NCBI RefSeq assembly: GCF_003290025.1
Contig: NZ_QNHG01000001.1
Coordinates: forward strand, 127,780 to 191,779
Source of the DNA: Pseudogemmobacter bohemicus
GTDB lineage: Bacteria; Pseudomonadota; Alphaproteobacteria; Rhodobacterales; Rhodobacteraceae
DNA length: 64,000 nt
Direction of reading: 5' to 3'
Below the pieces are notes generated by a model. The model was not told the origin of the DNA and did not search any database. It worked only from the letters and a program-made list of their open reading frames with translations. The stretch's first letter is position 1, and the number at the start of each line of letters is the position of its first letter. Made by a program: the position numbers and the translations under genes. Below are positions 1-9,965 of the stretch, piece by piece.

Positions 1-188
1 GGGCTCATCTCTCCGATGCCTTTTCTGGCGAGAGGCTAGTGTGTGCGGCAGAAAGCGGCAAGCCCGGGCGCGACGGGGTGCGACAGGCTGCGACGGACCG
101 CCCATGCGCGGGATGGGCGAACCTTCCCCCTTGTTCGCTGTGGGGGCGCGCGGCAGAGTCCCGGCCGTGGCAATCCTTGGGGGATGAT

Positions 189-1655
189 ATGCGCAAGCCG
201 CTTGGTGTTTTGGCCCTTGTGTTGGGTGTTGGCGGATTGGGGCTCTGGGCGCGCGCCTATAATGCCCATGAGATTGAGGAAAGGATAAGCGCGGAGTCTG
301 CGGCCCTGGTGGCGCCGGCGATCCATGGCATTGCAACCACGGTTTCGGGGCGCGACATCACCGCAACCGGCATGGCCGATACCGAGGCCGAGAAGGCCGG
401 GATCCTCGCCGCGCTGGAGGGGGTCAATGGGCGCCGGGTGGTCAATGACGAGATCACCGTGCTGCCAAAGGCCAGCCCCTATGAGATGAGCCTGACCAAA
501 GCCGAAGGCGCGGCCATGCTGGCCAGCGCCGGATCGGTCCCGTCCGAGGCTTTCCGCGCCAGGCTGGGCGCCTTGCCCGGGTCGCCGGATTCCGGCCCGC
601 TGCTGCTGGCCTCGGGGGCGCCCGAGGGCTGGGATGCGTTGGTGAAAGCGGCGGCGGAGGCGCTGGTGCCGCTGGATTTCGGCGTTGCAGAGCTGAGCGA
701 TGACCGGCTGATGGTGACTGGCCAGGCGCGCAGCCCTGCCGAGGCTGCCGCCTTGCAGGCGGTGCTGGACACCCTGCCCGCAGGCAAGGCGATGGCGGAT
801 CTGACGCTGCTGGATGACGGCTCTCCCGCCGAATGGGATTTCGACTATGATGCGGCCAGCGGTGCCAAAGTCAGCGGCAAGCTGCCGGTCGGGCTGGACC
901 TGGCCGCGATCACCGATGCGACCGGGCTGAAAGGCATCGTCAACGAGGCGAAGCAGGCGCTGATCGGCGCGCCGGGCGATGCCGCGATCCTGCGCGGCCT
1001 TATGCGCTGGCTGCCTTCGGTCGAGGCTTTGCGGGCCCGGATCGCGCCCGGATCGGCCGAGGTGCTGGCCATGGTCGGGCCGGGCACGGATGCCACGCTG
1101 CTGACCAATGCGCTGATCCGCGATCTTGAGGCCGCAGCGCCCGGGATCGCGGTCGCGGTCACCGTCGAAGAGGTGGCGGCACAGGGTGAGGACGGCGCGC
1201 AGCGCGTCAATGCGGTGACCGGCCAGGCCGAGGAACTGCGCGGTGGCTACTGGCTGCCGGTGGCGCAGATCACGCCCTCGCTGGCGGAATGCACGGCGGC
1301 CGCGAATGCGATCCTCAGCGCCTCGACGATCAATTTCGTCTCGGGCTCGGATCAGCTGGATGCGGATGCGCGCGCGGTGATCAACCGGCTGGCCTCGGTC
1401 ATCCTGCCCTGCACCGGCACGGCGGCGCTGAAGGCGAAGATCGGCGGCCATACCGATTCAACCGGCGATGCCGGGATGAACCTTGGCCTGTCGCAGCGCC
1501 GGGCGGTCGCGGTCAGGAAAGCGCTGATCGCGCGCGGCGTGCCGGCGACCGCGCTGGTGGCGCAGGGCTATGGCGCCAGCCTGCCCGTCGCCGGCAATGA
1601 CACCGAAGAAGGCAAAGCCGCCAACCGGCGCACGACGATTGAATGGGCCGAGTGA
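189..1655 (+). CDS. OmpA-family outer-membrane/peptidoglycan-linking protein with BON-like repeats
   Basis: The predicted product is 488 residues. An N-terminal hydrophobic segment (MRKPLGVLALVLGVGGLG) acts as signal or anchor. It is followed by a BON-like stretch around residues 40-90 (TTVSGRDITATGMAD) and a second weaker one near residues 170-215. The C-terminal 110 residues form an OmpA-like domain, with FVSGSDQLDADA, the peptidoglycan-binding core GGHTDSTGD and SQRRAVAVRKAL. In this family the C-terminal domain binds diaminopimelate in peptidoglycan, so the protein probably tethers the envelope. I chose the ATG at 189 because the frame upstream of it is arginine/proline-rich and lacks protein character. 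It is followed after 36 bp by another membrane-anchored protein in the same direction, so the two are probably cotranscribed. The domain class is secure; the exact cellular role is not. Confidence 0.85.
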   Translation: MRKPLGVLALVLGVGGLGLWARAYNAHEIEERISAESAALVAPAIHGIATTVSGRDITATGMADTEAEKAGILAALEGVNGRRVVNDEITVLPKASPYEMSLTKAEGAAMLASAGSVPSEAFRARLGALPGSPDSGPLLLASGAPEGWDALVKAAAEALVPLDFGVAELSDDRLMVTGQARSPAEAAALQAVLDTLPAGKAMADLTLLDDGSPAEWDFDYDAASGAKVSGKLPVGLDLAAITDATGLKGIVNEAKQALIGAPGDAAILRGLMRWLPSVEALRARIAPGSAEVLAMVGPGTDATLLTNALIRDLEAAAPGIAVAVTVEEVAAQGEDGAQRVNAVTGQAEELRGGYWLPVAQITPSLAECTAAANAILSASTINFVSGSDQLDADARAVINRLASVILPCTGTAALKAKIGGHTDSTGDAGMNLGLSQRRAVAVRKALIARGVPATALVAQGYGASLPVAGNDTEEGKAANRRTTIEWAE

Positions 1656-1691
1656 TCGGGCCAGTGGTAACAGAGTCATGGGAGAATCAGG

Positions 1692-2330
1692 ATGTTTCGG
1701 AATTGGGGGTTTCTTCTTGGCGAGATCTGGGTGCTTCTTCTGCTCGCCGCTCTGGTGGGGCTGCTGGCGGGCTGGTTGATCTGGGGGCGCCGCGAGACCA
1801 ATATCCAGGTGGATCATTCCGCCGCAGATGAGGCGGTGCGGCTGCGCGCGAGCCTTGGCGATTGCGAAAAGGCGCGTGGCACCGCAGCTGAGCGGATCGC
1901 GGGCATGGAGGCGGATCTCGCAAAAGCGAAGGCCGATCTGAGCGCTTCGGCTGCGAAACTCGGCCAGACCGAGGCGGATCTTGCGGCCTGCAATGCCCGG
2001 CTGGCGTCTCCGGTTGCGGCGCCCGCTACAGCTCCGGTGCCGCTGCTTTCGCCGGTGGCAGCCAGCAAGCCAGCCTCGCTGGAGGCCGCGCGCGGCGGCA
2101 AGCCGGATGATCTGAAGCTGATCAAGGGCGTTGGCCCGGTGCTGGAAGAGCTGTGCCACAAGCTGGGCTATTTCCATTTCGACCAGATCGCTGCCTGGAC
2201 TGCGTCGGAAATCGCCTGGGTCGATGAGAATCTGGAAGGGTTCAAGGGCCGGGTCACACGCGATAAATGGGTGACCCAGGCGCGGGACCTGGCGGCCGGC
2301 AAGGCGCCGCGCCCGGGTGGTGAGCACTGA
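1692..2330 (+). CDS. Membrane-anchored protein with C-terminal helix-hairpin-helix-like (NuoE-tail type) domain
   Basis: The product is 212 residues. One transmembrane helix lies near the N-terminus (ETGE-free stretch IWVLLLLAALVGLLAGWLIW, residues 12-31). A coiled, Ala/Glu/Lys-rich segment (residues 40-110) and an Ala/Pro linker follow. The C-terminal 65 residues start DDLKLIKGVGPVLEE and contain FDQIAAWTASEIAWVDENL. That pattern is the helix-hairpin-helix-like domain (COG3743 type) also appended to NuoE and some ribosomal proteins in Rhodobacteraceae. It could bind nucleic acid or protein; its function is not established. The gene lies 36 bp after the OmpA/BON gene and ends just before a strong terminator, so it is the last gene of a short transcript. 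Confidence 0.75.
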   Translation: MFRNWGFLLGEIWVLLLLAALVGLLAGWLIWGRRETNIQVDHSAADEAVRLRASLGDCEKARGTAAERIAGMEADLAKAKADLSASAAKLGQTEADLAACNARLASPVAAPATAPVPLLSPVAASKPASLEAARGGKPDDLKLIKGVGPVLEELCHKLGYFHFDQIAAWTASEIAWVDENLEGFKGRVTRDKWVTQARDLAAGKAPRPGGEH

Positions 2331-2350
2331 TCTTGCAGGCAAGACCGGAA

Positions 2351-2374
2351 AAGGGGCCGCGAGGCCCCTTTTAT
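2351..2374 (+). terminator. Rho-independent terminator after the HhH-like protein gene
   Basis: An 8-bp stem (AAGGGGCC/GGCCCCTT) with a GCGA loop is followed by TTATT, starting 20 bp after the stop codon at 2330. Confidence 0.85.
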
Positions 2375-2487
2375 TGGGCGGTCGGGCGCGCCCGGGCCTG
2401 GCCGCGCATTGACGAAAATCCCTCGCGGCAATAAGCGGGGCATTCTGCCGGCACTGGCGCCGGTGGCGATATGGAAGGGAAATTCTC

Positions 2488-4080
2488 ATGTCTGAGCTCC
2501 GCGATGCGGCGATGAAGTCGAAAGCCTGGCCTTTCGAAGAGGCCCGCGCGCTGCTCAAACGCTATGAGAAGAAGGCGCCGGAAAAGGGCTATGTGCTGTT
2601 CGAGACCGGCTATGGGCCGAGCGGTTTGCCCCATATCGGCACCTTTGGCGAGGTGGCGCGCACCACGATGATCCGCCGCGCCTTCGAGGCGATTTCGGAT
2701 ATTCCGACCCGGCTGATCTGTTTCTCCGACGATCTCGACGGGATGCGCAAAGTGCCGGAAAATGTGCCGCAGCAGGAGCTGCTGAAGGCCAATATCCAGA
2801 AGCCGCTGACCTCTGTTCCGGACCCGTTCGGCGAATATGACAGCTTTGGCCATCACAACAATGCCATGCTGCGCCGGTTTCTGGATACGTTCGGGTTCGA
2901 ATATGAGTTCATCTCCTCGACCGAATTCTACCGCGCGGGGCTGTTCGACGCGACGCTGAAGCTTTGCGTGGAACGCTATGACGAGATCATGGCGATCATG
3001 CTGGCGAGCCTGCGCGAGGAGCGGCAGCAGACCTATAGCTGCTTCCTGCCGATCCATCCCGAGACCGGTCGCGTGCTTTATGTGCCGATGAAATCCATCG
3101 ACAAGGTGAACCACACCATCACCTTCGACGATGAAGAGGGCCGCGAATGGACGCTGCCGGTCACCGGCGGTAATGTGAAACTGCAATGGAAGCCGGATTT
3201 CGGCGCGCGTTGGGCGCAGCTGGATGTCGATTTCGAGATGTATGGCAAGGATCACTCGACCAATACGCCGATCTATGACGGGATCTGCGAGGTGCTGGGC
3301 GGTCGCAAACCGAACCATTTCACCTATGAGCTTTTCCTGGATTTCGAGGGGCAGAAAATCTCGAAATCGAAAGGCAACGGGCTGACGATTGACGAATGGC
3401 TGACCTATGCCTCGGCTGAGAGCCTGTCCTATTTCATGTATCAGAAGCCCAAAACCGCCAAGCGGCTGTGGTGGGATGTGATCCCGAAGGCGGTGGATGA
3501 ATATCACCAGCAGCTGAAGGCCTATCCCGATCAGACGGTTGAGCAACAGGTCAACAACCCGGTCTGGCATATCCATAACGGCAAACCGCCGAAATCCACG
3601 ATGGTGGTGCCTTTTGCGATGCTGCTGAACCTGGCATCCGTTGCCGGGGCCAAGGATGCGGCGGGGCTTTGGGGTTTTATCCGCCGCTATGCGCCTGATG
3701 CTTCGCCCGAGGCGAACCCGGATCTGAATGCGGCGGCGGGTTTTGCGCTGCGCTATTTCCAGGACAAAATCGCGCCAAACCGGGTGTTCCGTCTGCCGAG
3801 TGACCCTGAGCGCGCGGCGATCCTTGATCTGCGCGCCCGGCTGGAGGCTTTTGCCGGGCCGGAAGAGGGTCATGCGGAGGATGAGGCGCTGCAAACCATC
3901 GTTTACGCGGTCGGCAAGGATCACGGGTTCGAGCCGCTGCGCGACTGGTTCAAGGCGCTTTACGAGGTGCTGCTTGGGGCCTCGGAAGGGCCCCGCTTTG
4001 GCGGTTTTGTCGCGCTTTACGGGGTGCCGGAATCGATTGCGCTGATCGACCGGGCCCTGGCCGGAGAGCTTGCAGGCTGA
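2488..4080 (+). CDS. lysS: Lysyl-tRNA synthetase, class I
   Basis: The 530-residue protein charges tRNA-Lys with lysine in the cytoplasm. It has the class I signatures: HIGT at residues 49-52 (HIGH motif, preceded by GYGPSGLP) and KISKSKGNG near residue 290 (KMSKS motif). The C-terminal alpha-helical anticodon-binding part contains [10 protein letters not shown]. The length fits the class I LysRS family of archaea and most alphaproteobacteria, which is unrelated to the class II enzyme of E. coli. The start ATG at 2488 has the sequence AAGGGAAATTCTC just upstream. The gene is monocistronic, bounded by hairpin terminators on both sides. A copy of the dispersed intergenic repeat begins directly after the stop codon. 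Confidence 0.97.
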   Translation: MSELRDAAMKSKAWPFEEARALLKRYEKKAPEKGYVLFETGYGPSGLPHIGTFGEVARTTMIRRAFEAISDIPTRLICFSDDLDGMRKVPENVPQQELLKANIQKPLTSVPDPFGEYDSFGHHNNAMLRRFLDTFGFEYEFISSTEFYRAGLFDATLKLCVERYDEIMAIMLASLREERQQTYSCFLPIHPETGRVLYVPMKSIDKVNHTITFDDEEGREWTLPVTGGNVKLQWKPDFGARWAQLDVDFEMYGKDHSTNTPIYDGICEVLGGRKPNHFTYELFLDFEGQKISKSKGNGLTIDEWLTYASAESLSYFMYQKPKTAKRLWWDVIPKAVDEYHQQLKAYPDQTVEQQVNNPVWHIHNGKPPKSTMVVPFAMLLNLASVAGAKDAAGLWGFIRRYAPDASPEANPDLNAAAGFALRYFQDKIAPNRVFRLPSDPERAAILDLRARLEAFAGPEEGHAEDEALQTIVYAVGKDHGFEPLRDWFKALYEVLLGASEGPRFGGFVALYGVPESIALIDRALAGELAG

Positions 4081-4082
4081 TC

Positions 4083-4117
4083 TGCGCCTCCGGCGGGAGT
4101 ATTTCAGTCAAGAGGAA
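4083..4117 (+). repeat. Dispersed intergenic repeat, copy A (3' of lysS)
   Basis: The sequence GCGCCTCCGGCGGGAGTATT, then TCAGTCAAGAGGAAG, begins 3-4 bp after the lysS stop codon. Close variants occur at 14867-14906, 19247-19317, 44107-44173 and 56126-56151. It sits in gene orientation directly before a terminator hairpin. Confidence 0.7.
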
Positions 4118-4118
4118 G

Positions 4119-4142
4119 AGGGGGCTTCGGCCTCCTTTTTTT
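4119..4142 (+). terminator. UUCG-capped Rho-independent terminator of lysS
   Basis: The stem GGGGGC/GCCTCC (one G-U wobble) with a TTCG tetraloop is followed by seven T residues, 40 bp after the lysS stop codon. Confidence 0.9.
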
Positions 4143-4267
4143 GTTGCGCGGGCGGCAGGGGCGGCGCGCGGCGGCATGAGTGGCGGTTAACGCTTTCTTT
4201 GTAACTCCTTCGGGGTCTGGCGCGGGACTGGTCCGGCGCAGGTGTTGATCCAGGCGGGGGTGCGAAG

Positions 4268-6559
4268 ATGAATAAGGCGATTACCGAGGGACTGGCTTTG
4301 ATGCCGCTGCCATTTTCTGCGGGGCTGGCGAACTGGTCATCAGTGAATGGGCGGCCTGGCGATGCCTCTTATGTGGGGGTCGCGGGGGCGGCTCTGGTCG
4401 GCAATGACCAGGATTTCGGCGGCTGTTTCGAGCTGCTGAAATCGTCATCGACGCAGCGCCTCCGGGCTTTCGCGCAGACGCCTTTGCGCCCGGATATGTA
4501 TCTGCGGGTGACGGTGCGGATCAAGGCGATTGCGGGCAATCTGCCGGCGGTCCGGATCGCGGCCTGGGCGGGGAGTGCCGGCGCAACGAATGTCTCATCG
4601 GTGCCGCAGACCGGCACGGCGGTGAGCCTGTCCTCTTATGGCGAGGTGGTGACGGTCCAGGCCATCATCGGCGCGGGGAACCGGCCCGGGGTGGATCTGG
4701 TCTGGGGGCATCAGCCGGTCTTTGCCCATTTCGGCCTCGACCTGACCGGCCCCAATGGTGGGACGGTCAGGATCGACGATATCGTGATCGAGGATGTCAC
4801 CTCGTTCTGGCTGCGTGATCTGACCGATGTGGTCGACGTGCGGGATCACGGCGCGGTTGGCGATGGCAGCAGCAATGACATGGCGGCCTTCCAGCGTGCC
4901 GATACCGCTGCTGCCGGGCGCACGATCCTGGTGCCTGCGGGGAGCTATGCGATCCAGGGCAATCTGACGGTAAACGCGCCGATCCGTTTCGTCGGCACCC
5001 TGACCATGCCGGCGGCGAACCGGCTGGTGCTGACGCGGAACTTCGATCTGGAGAGCTATTCGCGCGCCTTCGGCGACGATACCGAGGGCTTCCGGCGCGC
5101 GCTGCAGGCACTGTTCTACTACAATGACCATGTGACCTTTGACATGTCCGGGCGCCGGGTCGATCTGGCCGCACCGGTCGATGTCTCGGCGCTGTCGGGT
5201 CAGACCAGCTTCTCCAATCGCCGGGTGCTGCGGAACGGCTCGCTGAATGCCATCAGCGCGACCGCCTGGAATACCGAGACTTTCACCTCGGTCGGCACCT
5301 ATACGCCCTCCTCGCACCATACGCGGCTTACCGCCGTCAGCAATGTCGCCAATATCCCGATCGGGGCGCTGGTCGAGGGCACCGGCGTCGGGCGCGAGGT
5401 CTATGTGCGCTCGAAAAACATCGGAGCCGGCTGGGTAGAGCTGTCAGAGCCGCTTTACGGCGCCGCCGGCACCCGCACCTACACGTTCCGTCGTTTCAAA
5501 TACATACTTGATTTTGGGGGATATTCTCTGCTGAATCGCTTTGAGATCCATGATGTCGAGTTCAACTGTCTCGGCATTGCCTCGGGGGTGATGATGCCGG
5601 CGGCCGGATCGGTCAACCGGTTCGAGAACTGCACCTTCAACCGCCCGAAGGATCGCGGCATTTCCTCGGCAGGGACCGGCTGCCAGGGGATGCATGTCGA
5701 TTTCTGCCAGTTCCTTTCGGATGAGCAATCGCTGCCGGCACAGAACCGCACCACCATTGCGATGAATATCAATGCCAATGACGTCAAGCTGCGGAACAAT
5801 CGCGTCGTCCGCTTCCGCCATTTCGCGGTGATGAACGGCACTTCGCATATGATCCAGTCGAACCATTTCTTCCAGGGCGATGATATGGCGGCAGGGGTGC
5901 GGCTGGCGGGGATCGTGCTGACCCAGACCAATGTGGCCACGGTGATCACCGGCAATTACATCGACAATTGCTTTATCGAATGGGGCAATGAGCATGACGC
6001 CAATCCCGAGTTCAACAATGAATTCTCGTTTGGCGGGCTGAATATCGTCGGCAATATCTTTATCGCCTCGGATGTGTCCTCGGCCTTTCGCTGGGTGGTG
6101 GTCAAGCCCTATGGGCCGGGACATTTCCTGAACGGCTTCTGTATGGAGAACAACACGTTCCGGGTGTTCAACGCCACGATTGACCGGGTGGATCGCGTCG
6201 ATACCACCCATTCGACGCTGGATTTCACCCGTTCGCGCGATGTGCGGGTCTCGGCCAATACCTATAATCAGGTCGCGCAGTCGATCTCGAACCCGGTGGT
6301 GGCGCAGCATGTCCAGAACACCAATGCCGAGACCTGGGTGGTGGATGCGTCGGGATATATCCCCTTTGGCGGCCGTATCCGCATGGTCGAGGCGGCGCAG
6401 CCCGAAAACGCGGTGACCAATGCCAGCAATGCGCTGCGCTATATCTCGCCCACCGCGCTGCCGGGGCAGGGGACCGGCGGCAACCAGGTTCAGCTCCGCT
6501 GGGGCGAGGCGGTCAAGGGCCGGGTCGTGGTGACGATGCGGATGGATCTGCCGGTCTGA
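4268..6559 (+). CDS. Pectate-lyase-superfamily (right-handed beta-helix) tail-spike-like protein
   Basis: The product is 763 residues. The first 180 residues resemble a beta-sandwich/carbohydrate-binding module. A linker ending VVDVRDHGAVGDGSSNDMAA (about residues 188-207) is the typical entry of the pectate lyase superfamily (PF12708-type) domain: V-x-D-FGA-x-GDG-x-x-DD-x-x-A. The rest has short Asn/Gly-rich turns expected of a parallel beta-helix, for example NRFENCTFNR and NITGNYIDN-like repeats. There is no obvious signal peptide. Such proteins are either phage tail spikes that degrade polysaccharide or surface/secreted polysaccharide-active proteins. No phage genes flank it; neighbours are lysS and acs, each separated by terminators. 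The fold is confident; substrate, enzyme activity and export route are unknown. Confidence 0.8.
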   Translation: MNKAITEGLALMPLPFSAGLANWSSVNGRPGDASYVGVAGAALVGNDQDFGGCFELLKSSSTQRLRAFAQTPLRPDMYLRVTVRIKAIAGNLPAVRIAAWAGSAGATNVSSVPQTGTAVSLSSYGEVVTVQAIIGAGNRPGVDLVWGHQPVFAHFGLDLTGPNGGTVRIDDIVIEDVTSFWLRDLTDVVDVRDHGAVGDGSSNDMAAFQRADTAAAGRTILVPAGSYAIQGNLTVNAPIRFVGTLTMPAANRLVLTRNFDLESYSRAFGDDTEGFRRALQALFYYNDHVTFDMSGRRVDLAAPVDVSALSGQTSFSNRRVLRNGSLNAISATAWNTETFTSVGTYTPSSHHTRLTAVSNVANIPIGALVEGTGVGREVYVRSKNIGAGWVELSEPLYGAAGTRTYTFRRFKYILDFGGYSLLNRFEIHDVEFNCLGIASGVMMPAAGSVNRFENCTFNRPKDRGISSAGTGCQGMHVDFCQFLSDEQSLPAQNRTTIAMNINANDVKLRNNRVVRFRHFAVMNGTSHMIQSNHFFQGDDMAAGVRLAGIVLTQTNVATVITGNYIDNCFIEWGNEHDANPEFNNEFSFGGLNIVGNIFIASDVSSAFRWVVVKPYGPGHFLNGFCMENNTFRVFNATIDRVDRVDTTHSTLDFTRSRDVRVSANTYNQVAQSISNPVVAQHVQNTNAETWVVDASGYIPFGGRIRMVEAAQPENAVTNASNALRYISPTALPGQGTGGNQVQLRWGEAVKGRVVVTMRMDLPV

Positions 6560-6592
6560 GATCCACACCACGCGCAACGGAACCCATCGGGA

Positions 6593-6618
6593 AGGGGCGG
6601 TCTTCGGGCCGCCCTTTT
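6593..6618 (+). terminator. Rho-independent terminator after the beta-helix protein gene
   Basis: An 8-bp stem GGGCGGTC/GGCCGCCC (one wobble) with a TTCG loop is followed by TTTT, 35 bp downstream of the stop codon at 6559. Confidence 0.88.
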
Positions 6619-7035
6619 GCTTTGCGCGGCCGGATGGATGGCGGATGAAAGGAGCGGTGCAGGCGCGAATCATTTTCTTGCGCTGGAAATGGTGAATCCC
6701 GAAAGGAAGTTTCCGGACAAGGGGCGCGCGCTGTTCCACATCCGGATAATCCGCGCCGTTCACGCTGGATCGCAGCGGGATCGCGGGTCTGTGAACGGCC
6801 AGGGTGTTGAAAAAAATGTCAAACCTGGGGCAATCCTTGTCTTAATTTACATTATTGACATACTTTCAGTGAAAAAATTTACAGAAAAATGATTGTGATA
6901 ACAGGGGTTACTTAAAAATTCACCTCACGCTAAACTGTATATGGGAGAGAGATGTCGTGATCGGGGCAAGCGCCTCGGGTTCCGGCGATCTGATGGTTGC
7001 AGTTGAATGTGCCGAAAGACCAGGGGGAGGATGCC
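6619..7035 (+). promoter_or_regulatory. Upstream regulatory region of acs, AT-rich
   Basis: This 417-bp stretch carries no convincing gene. From about 6800 to 6945 it is strikingly AT-rich against the GC-rich background. It contains TTGACA at 6855-6860 and repeated TTTACA/TTACA elements (6846-6850, 6878-6883). A weak promoter-like pair also occurs (TTACTT 6908-6913, 17-bp spacer, TAAACT 6931-6936). I cannot assign the transcription start. The composition suggests a regulated promoter for the acetate genes. A short open frame here (6617-6892) lacks protein character and was not called. Confidence 0.55.
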
Positions 7036-9003
7036 ATGAAAGACCAGCCCGATCCGCGCGGGAGCCGCGCGCCGTCATCGGAATTTGCGCTGGGAGCGCA
7101 TGTTGATGCGGCGGGTTACGCGCGTCTTTATGGGGAATCGGTTGTCTCGCCCGAGGGGTTCTGGGGTCGTGAGGGTCTTCGTCTGGACTGGATCGCGCCT
7201 TACACGGTGGTGAAGGAGACGAGCTTCGCGCCCGGGAATATCTCGATCCGCTGGTTCGGCGACGGCTCGCTGAATGTGGCGGCGAATTGCATCGACCGCC
7301 ATCTGATCGACCGCGCGGACCAGGTCGCGATCATCTGGGAGCCGGATGATCCCGCCACCGATGCCGCCCGCCACATCACTTACCGCGAGCTGCTGGAGCA
7401 GGTCTCGCGCATGGCCAATGTGCTGAAGGCGCATGGCGTCAAAAAGGGCGACCGGGTTGTTCTTTACCTGCCGATGATCCCCGAGGCGGCCTATGCGATG
7501 CTGGCCTGCGCCCGGATCGGCGCGGTGCATTCCGTTGTTTTCGGTGGCTTTTCTCCAGATGCTCTGGCGAACCGCATCAATGATTCCGAGGCGAAGCTTG
7601 TCATCACCGCCGACTGGGCGCCGCGCGCCGGCAAGAAGACCGGGCTCAAGGACAATACCGACAAGGCGCTTTTGCACTGTTCGGACCGCGTCAAATGTCT
7701 GGTCGTCAAGCGCACCGGCGAGCAGACCTCCTGGGTCTCGGGGCGCGATTTCGATCTGCTGGCCGAGATGGCCGAGGCCCGTCCCTATTGCCCCTATGTC
7801 GAGGTGGGCGCCGAGGATCCGCTGTTCATCCTCTACACCTCCGGCTCGACCGGCAAGCCGAAGGGGGTCGTTCATACCTCGGGCGGCTACCTCGTCTATG
7901 CCGCGATGACGCATCAATATACGTTCGATTACCATGATGGCGATGTCTATTGGTGCACGGCGGATGTCGGCTGGGTCACCGGCCACTCCTATATCGTCTA
8001 TGGGCCGCTGGCGAATGGCGGCACCACGCTGATGTTCGAAGGTGTTCCGACCTTCCCCGATGCCGGCCGTTTCTGGGAGGTCTGCGCCAAACACAAGGTC
8101 AACCAGTTCTACACCGCGCCGACCGCGATCCGGTCGCTGATGGGGATGGGGCCGGATTTCGTCGAGAAGCATGATCTGAGCAGCCTGAAGCTGCTTGGTT
8201 CGGTTGGTGAACCTATCAACCCCGAAGCATGGGCCTGGTACGACAAATATGTTGGAAAAGGGAAACTGCCGATCGTCGACACCTTCTGGCAGACCGAGAC
8301 CGGCGGCCATATGCTGACGCCCCTGCCGGGGGCTACGGCGACGAAGCCGGGCTCGGCGACCTTCCCCTTCTTCGGGGTGAAGCCGGTGGTGCTGGACCCG
8401 CAAACGGCGGCCGTTCAGGAAGAGACCGAATGCGAGGGCGTGCTGTGTATCGCCGACAGCTGGCCGGGTCAGATGCGCACCCTCTGGGGCGATCATGCGC
8501 GGTTCGAAGAGGCCTATTTCAGCCAGTATAAGGGCTATTATTTCACCGGCGACGGCTGCCGCCGCGACGCGGATGGCTATTACTGGATCACCGGCCGGGT
8601 CGATGACGTGATCAATGTTTCGGGCCATAGGATGGGCACGGCCGAGGTCGAATCTGCCCTGGTCGCGCATGAGAAAGTCGCCGAGGCGGCGGTGGTGGGC
8701 TATCCGCATGACCTGAAAGGCCAGGGCATCTACGCCTATGTCACGCTGATGAACGGCGTCCAGCCCTCGCCGGAATTGCGCAAGGAGCTGGAGGCCTGGG
8801 TCCGCACCGAGATCGGCCCGATCGCCAAACCCGACCTGATCCAGTTCGCCCCCGGCCTCCCGAAAACCCGCTCCGGCAAGATCATGCGCCGCATCCTCAG
8901 AAAAATCGCCGAAAACGACTTCGCAGCCCTCGGTGACACCTCAACCCTCGCTGACCCAACCGTCGTCGATGACATCATCCAAAACAGGATGAATAAGGGA
9001 TGA
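7036..9003 (+). CDS. acs: Acetyl-CoA synthetase (AMP-forming)
   Basis: The 655-residue enzyme converts acetate, ATP and CoA to acetyl-CoA, AMP and PPi. The adenylate-forming signature [14 protein letters not shown] lies at about residues 266-279. [45 protein letters not shown] and the C-terminal lysine motif [10 protein letters not shown] (about 610-619, target of regulatory acetylation in the family) are all present. Length matches Acs (about 650). I chose the ATG at 7036 because GGGGGAGG precedes it by 5-6 bases; an in-frame start at 6997 has no such site. It is followed 7 bp later by adk and then by a permease, forming an acetate-use group. Confidence 0.96.
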   Translation: MKDQPDPRGSRAPSSEFALGAHVDAAGYARLYGESVVSPEGFWGREGLRLDWIAPYTVVKETSFAPGNISIRWFGDGSLNVAANCIDRHLIDRADQVAIIWEPDDPATDAARHITYRELLEQVSRMANVLKAHGVKKGDRVVLYLPMIPEAAYAMLACARIGAVHSVVFGGFSPDALANRINDSEAKLVITADWAPRAGKKTGLKDNTDKALLHCSDRVKCLVVKRTGEQTSWVSGRDFDLLAEMAEARPYCPYVEVGAEDPLFILYTSGSTGKPKGVVHTSGGYLVYAAMTHQYTFDYHDGDVYWCTADVGWVTGHSYIVYGPLANGGTTLMFEGVPTFPDAGRFWEVCAKHKVNQFYTAPTAIRSLMGMGPDFVEKHDLSSLKLLGSVGEPINPEAWAWYDKYVGKGKLPIVDTFWQTETGGHMLTPLPGATATKPGSATFPFFGVKPVVLDPQTAAVQEETECEGVLCIADSWPGQMRTLWGDHARFEEAYFSQYKGYYFTGDGCRRDADGYYWITGRVDDVINVSGHRMGTAEVESALVAHEKVAEAAVVGYPHDLKGQGIYAYVTLMNGVQPSPELRKELEAWVRTEIGPIAKPDLIQFAPGLPKTRSGKIMRRILRKIAENDFAALGDTSTLADPTVVDDIIQNRMNKG

Positions 9004-9010
9004 GCACAAG

Positions 9011-9682
9011 ATGAGCGATGAGACCCCGGTTCTGATCCTGCTCGGCCCCCCCGGCGCAGGCAAAGGCACCCAGGCCAGGATGCTGGAGGAGGAGAATGGT
9101 CTCATCCAGCTTTCCACCGGCGATATGCTGCGCGCTGCCGTGGCTGCCGGCACGCCGGCCGGCCTCGCCGCGAAGGCGGTGATGGAGGCCGGGGCGCTGG
9201 TCTCGGATGAGATCGTGCTGGCGATCCTGCAAGAGCGGATGGCGCAGCCCGATTGCAACAAGGGGATCATTCTTGATGGCTTCCCCCGCACCGACGGCCA
9301 GGCCGCCGCGCTGGATCAGCTGCTGGCCGACCAGGGGCGCCGGATCACCGCGGCGGTCAGCCTTGAGGTCGATGACGAGGCGATGGTCGAGCGGGTTTCC
9401 GGCCGCTACACCTGCGGCGCCTGCGGCGAGGGCTATCACGACAGATTCCGCAAGCCGGCCAAGGCCGGCACCTGCGACAAATGCGGTGGTACGGACATGA
9501 AACGCCGGGCCGATGACAATGCCACCACGGTGCGCGAGCGGCTGAAAGCCTATCACGCACAGACGGCGCCGCTGATCGCCTTTTACGAGGCGAAAGGTGT
9601 GCTGGAGCGCATCGACGCGATGGCTCCCATTGCGGAGGTAACCGCCTCGCTTGGCCGCATCACCGGCCGGGTCGCGGTCTGA
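9011..9682 (+). CDS. adk: Adenylate kinase, zinc-binding LID type
   Basis: The 223-residue kinase interconverts AMP + ATP and 2 ADP. It has the P-loop GPPGAGKGT (residues 10-18), STGDMLR, the DGFPRT motif near residue 90, and a long LID domain. The LID carries the zinc knuckle CGACGEGYH and CDKCGGTD (four cysteines, about residues 133-160), then RADDNATTVRERL. The gene starts 7 bp after the acs stop, so the two are almost certainly cotranscribed. Acs makes one AMP per acetate, so a linked adenylate kinase would recycle it (inference). Many alphaproteobacteria keep their main adk in the ribosomal-protein operon; whether this is the only or a second copy cannot be told here. Confidence 0.95.
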   Translation: MSDETPVLILLGPPGAGKGTQARMLEEENGLIQLSTGDMLRAAVAAGTPAGLAAKAVMEAGALVSDEIVLAILQERMAQPDCNKGIILDGFPRTDGQAAALDQLLADQGRRITAAVSLEVDDEAMVERVSGRYTCGACGEGYHDRFRKPAKAGTCDKCGGTDMKRRADDNATTVRERLKAYHAQTAPLIAFYEAKGVLERIDAMAPIAEVTASLGRITGRVAV

Positions 9683-9965
9683 AACGCCGCTTTCCGGGGG
9701 AGGAGGGCCCCTGGTGAGCGGATAAGGGGGTGAACGGATCAGGGGCGGCGCATGACCCCCCGCAAGCCGGTCACATCAACAATCGCCGGATCCCTGCGGG
9801 GGCCGGCTGGCAGACGCCCCGCGAGCCGGGGCGATCTGTCGGGATACCGCCCGGGCGCATGAGACGCTTTCGGGCGCGGGTGTGTCTTTGTGCCTTTTCA
9901 GGCCAGGGACGGGACAACAGGGAGAGGCCGACCCGGAACGGGCGGTCAGACATGGAGGAAGCCAG

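Noticed and set aside
36-1451. Long minus-strand open frame opposite the OmpA/BON gene
   Set aside because: It is Arg/Gln-rich with no domain and lies opposite a well-supported gene; it reflects high-GC codon bias.
6617-6892. Plus-strand 91-codon frame upstream of acs
   Set aside because: It begins inside a terminator T-run, has no ribosome site, and its end runs through the AT-rich promoter region.
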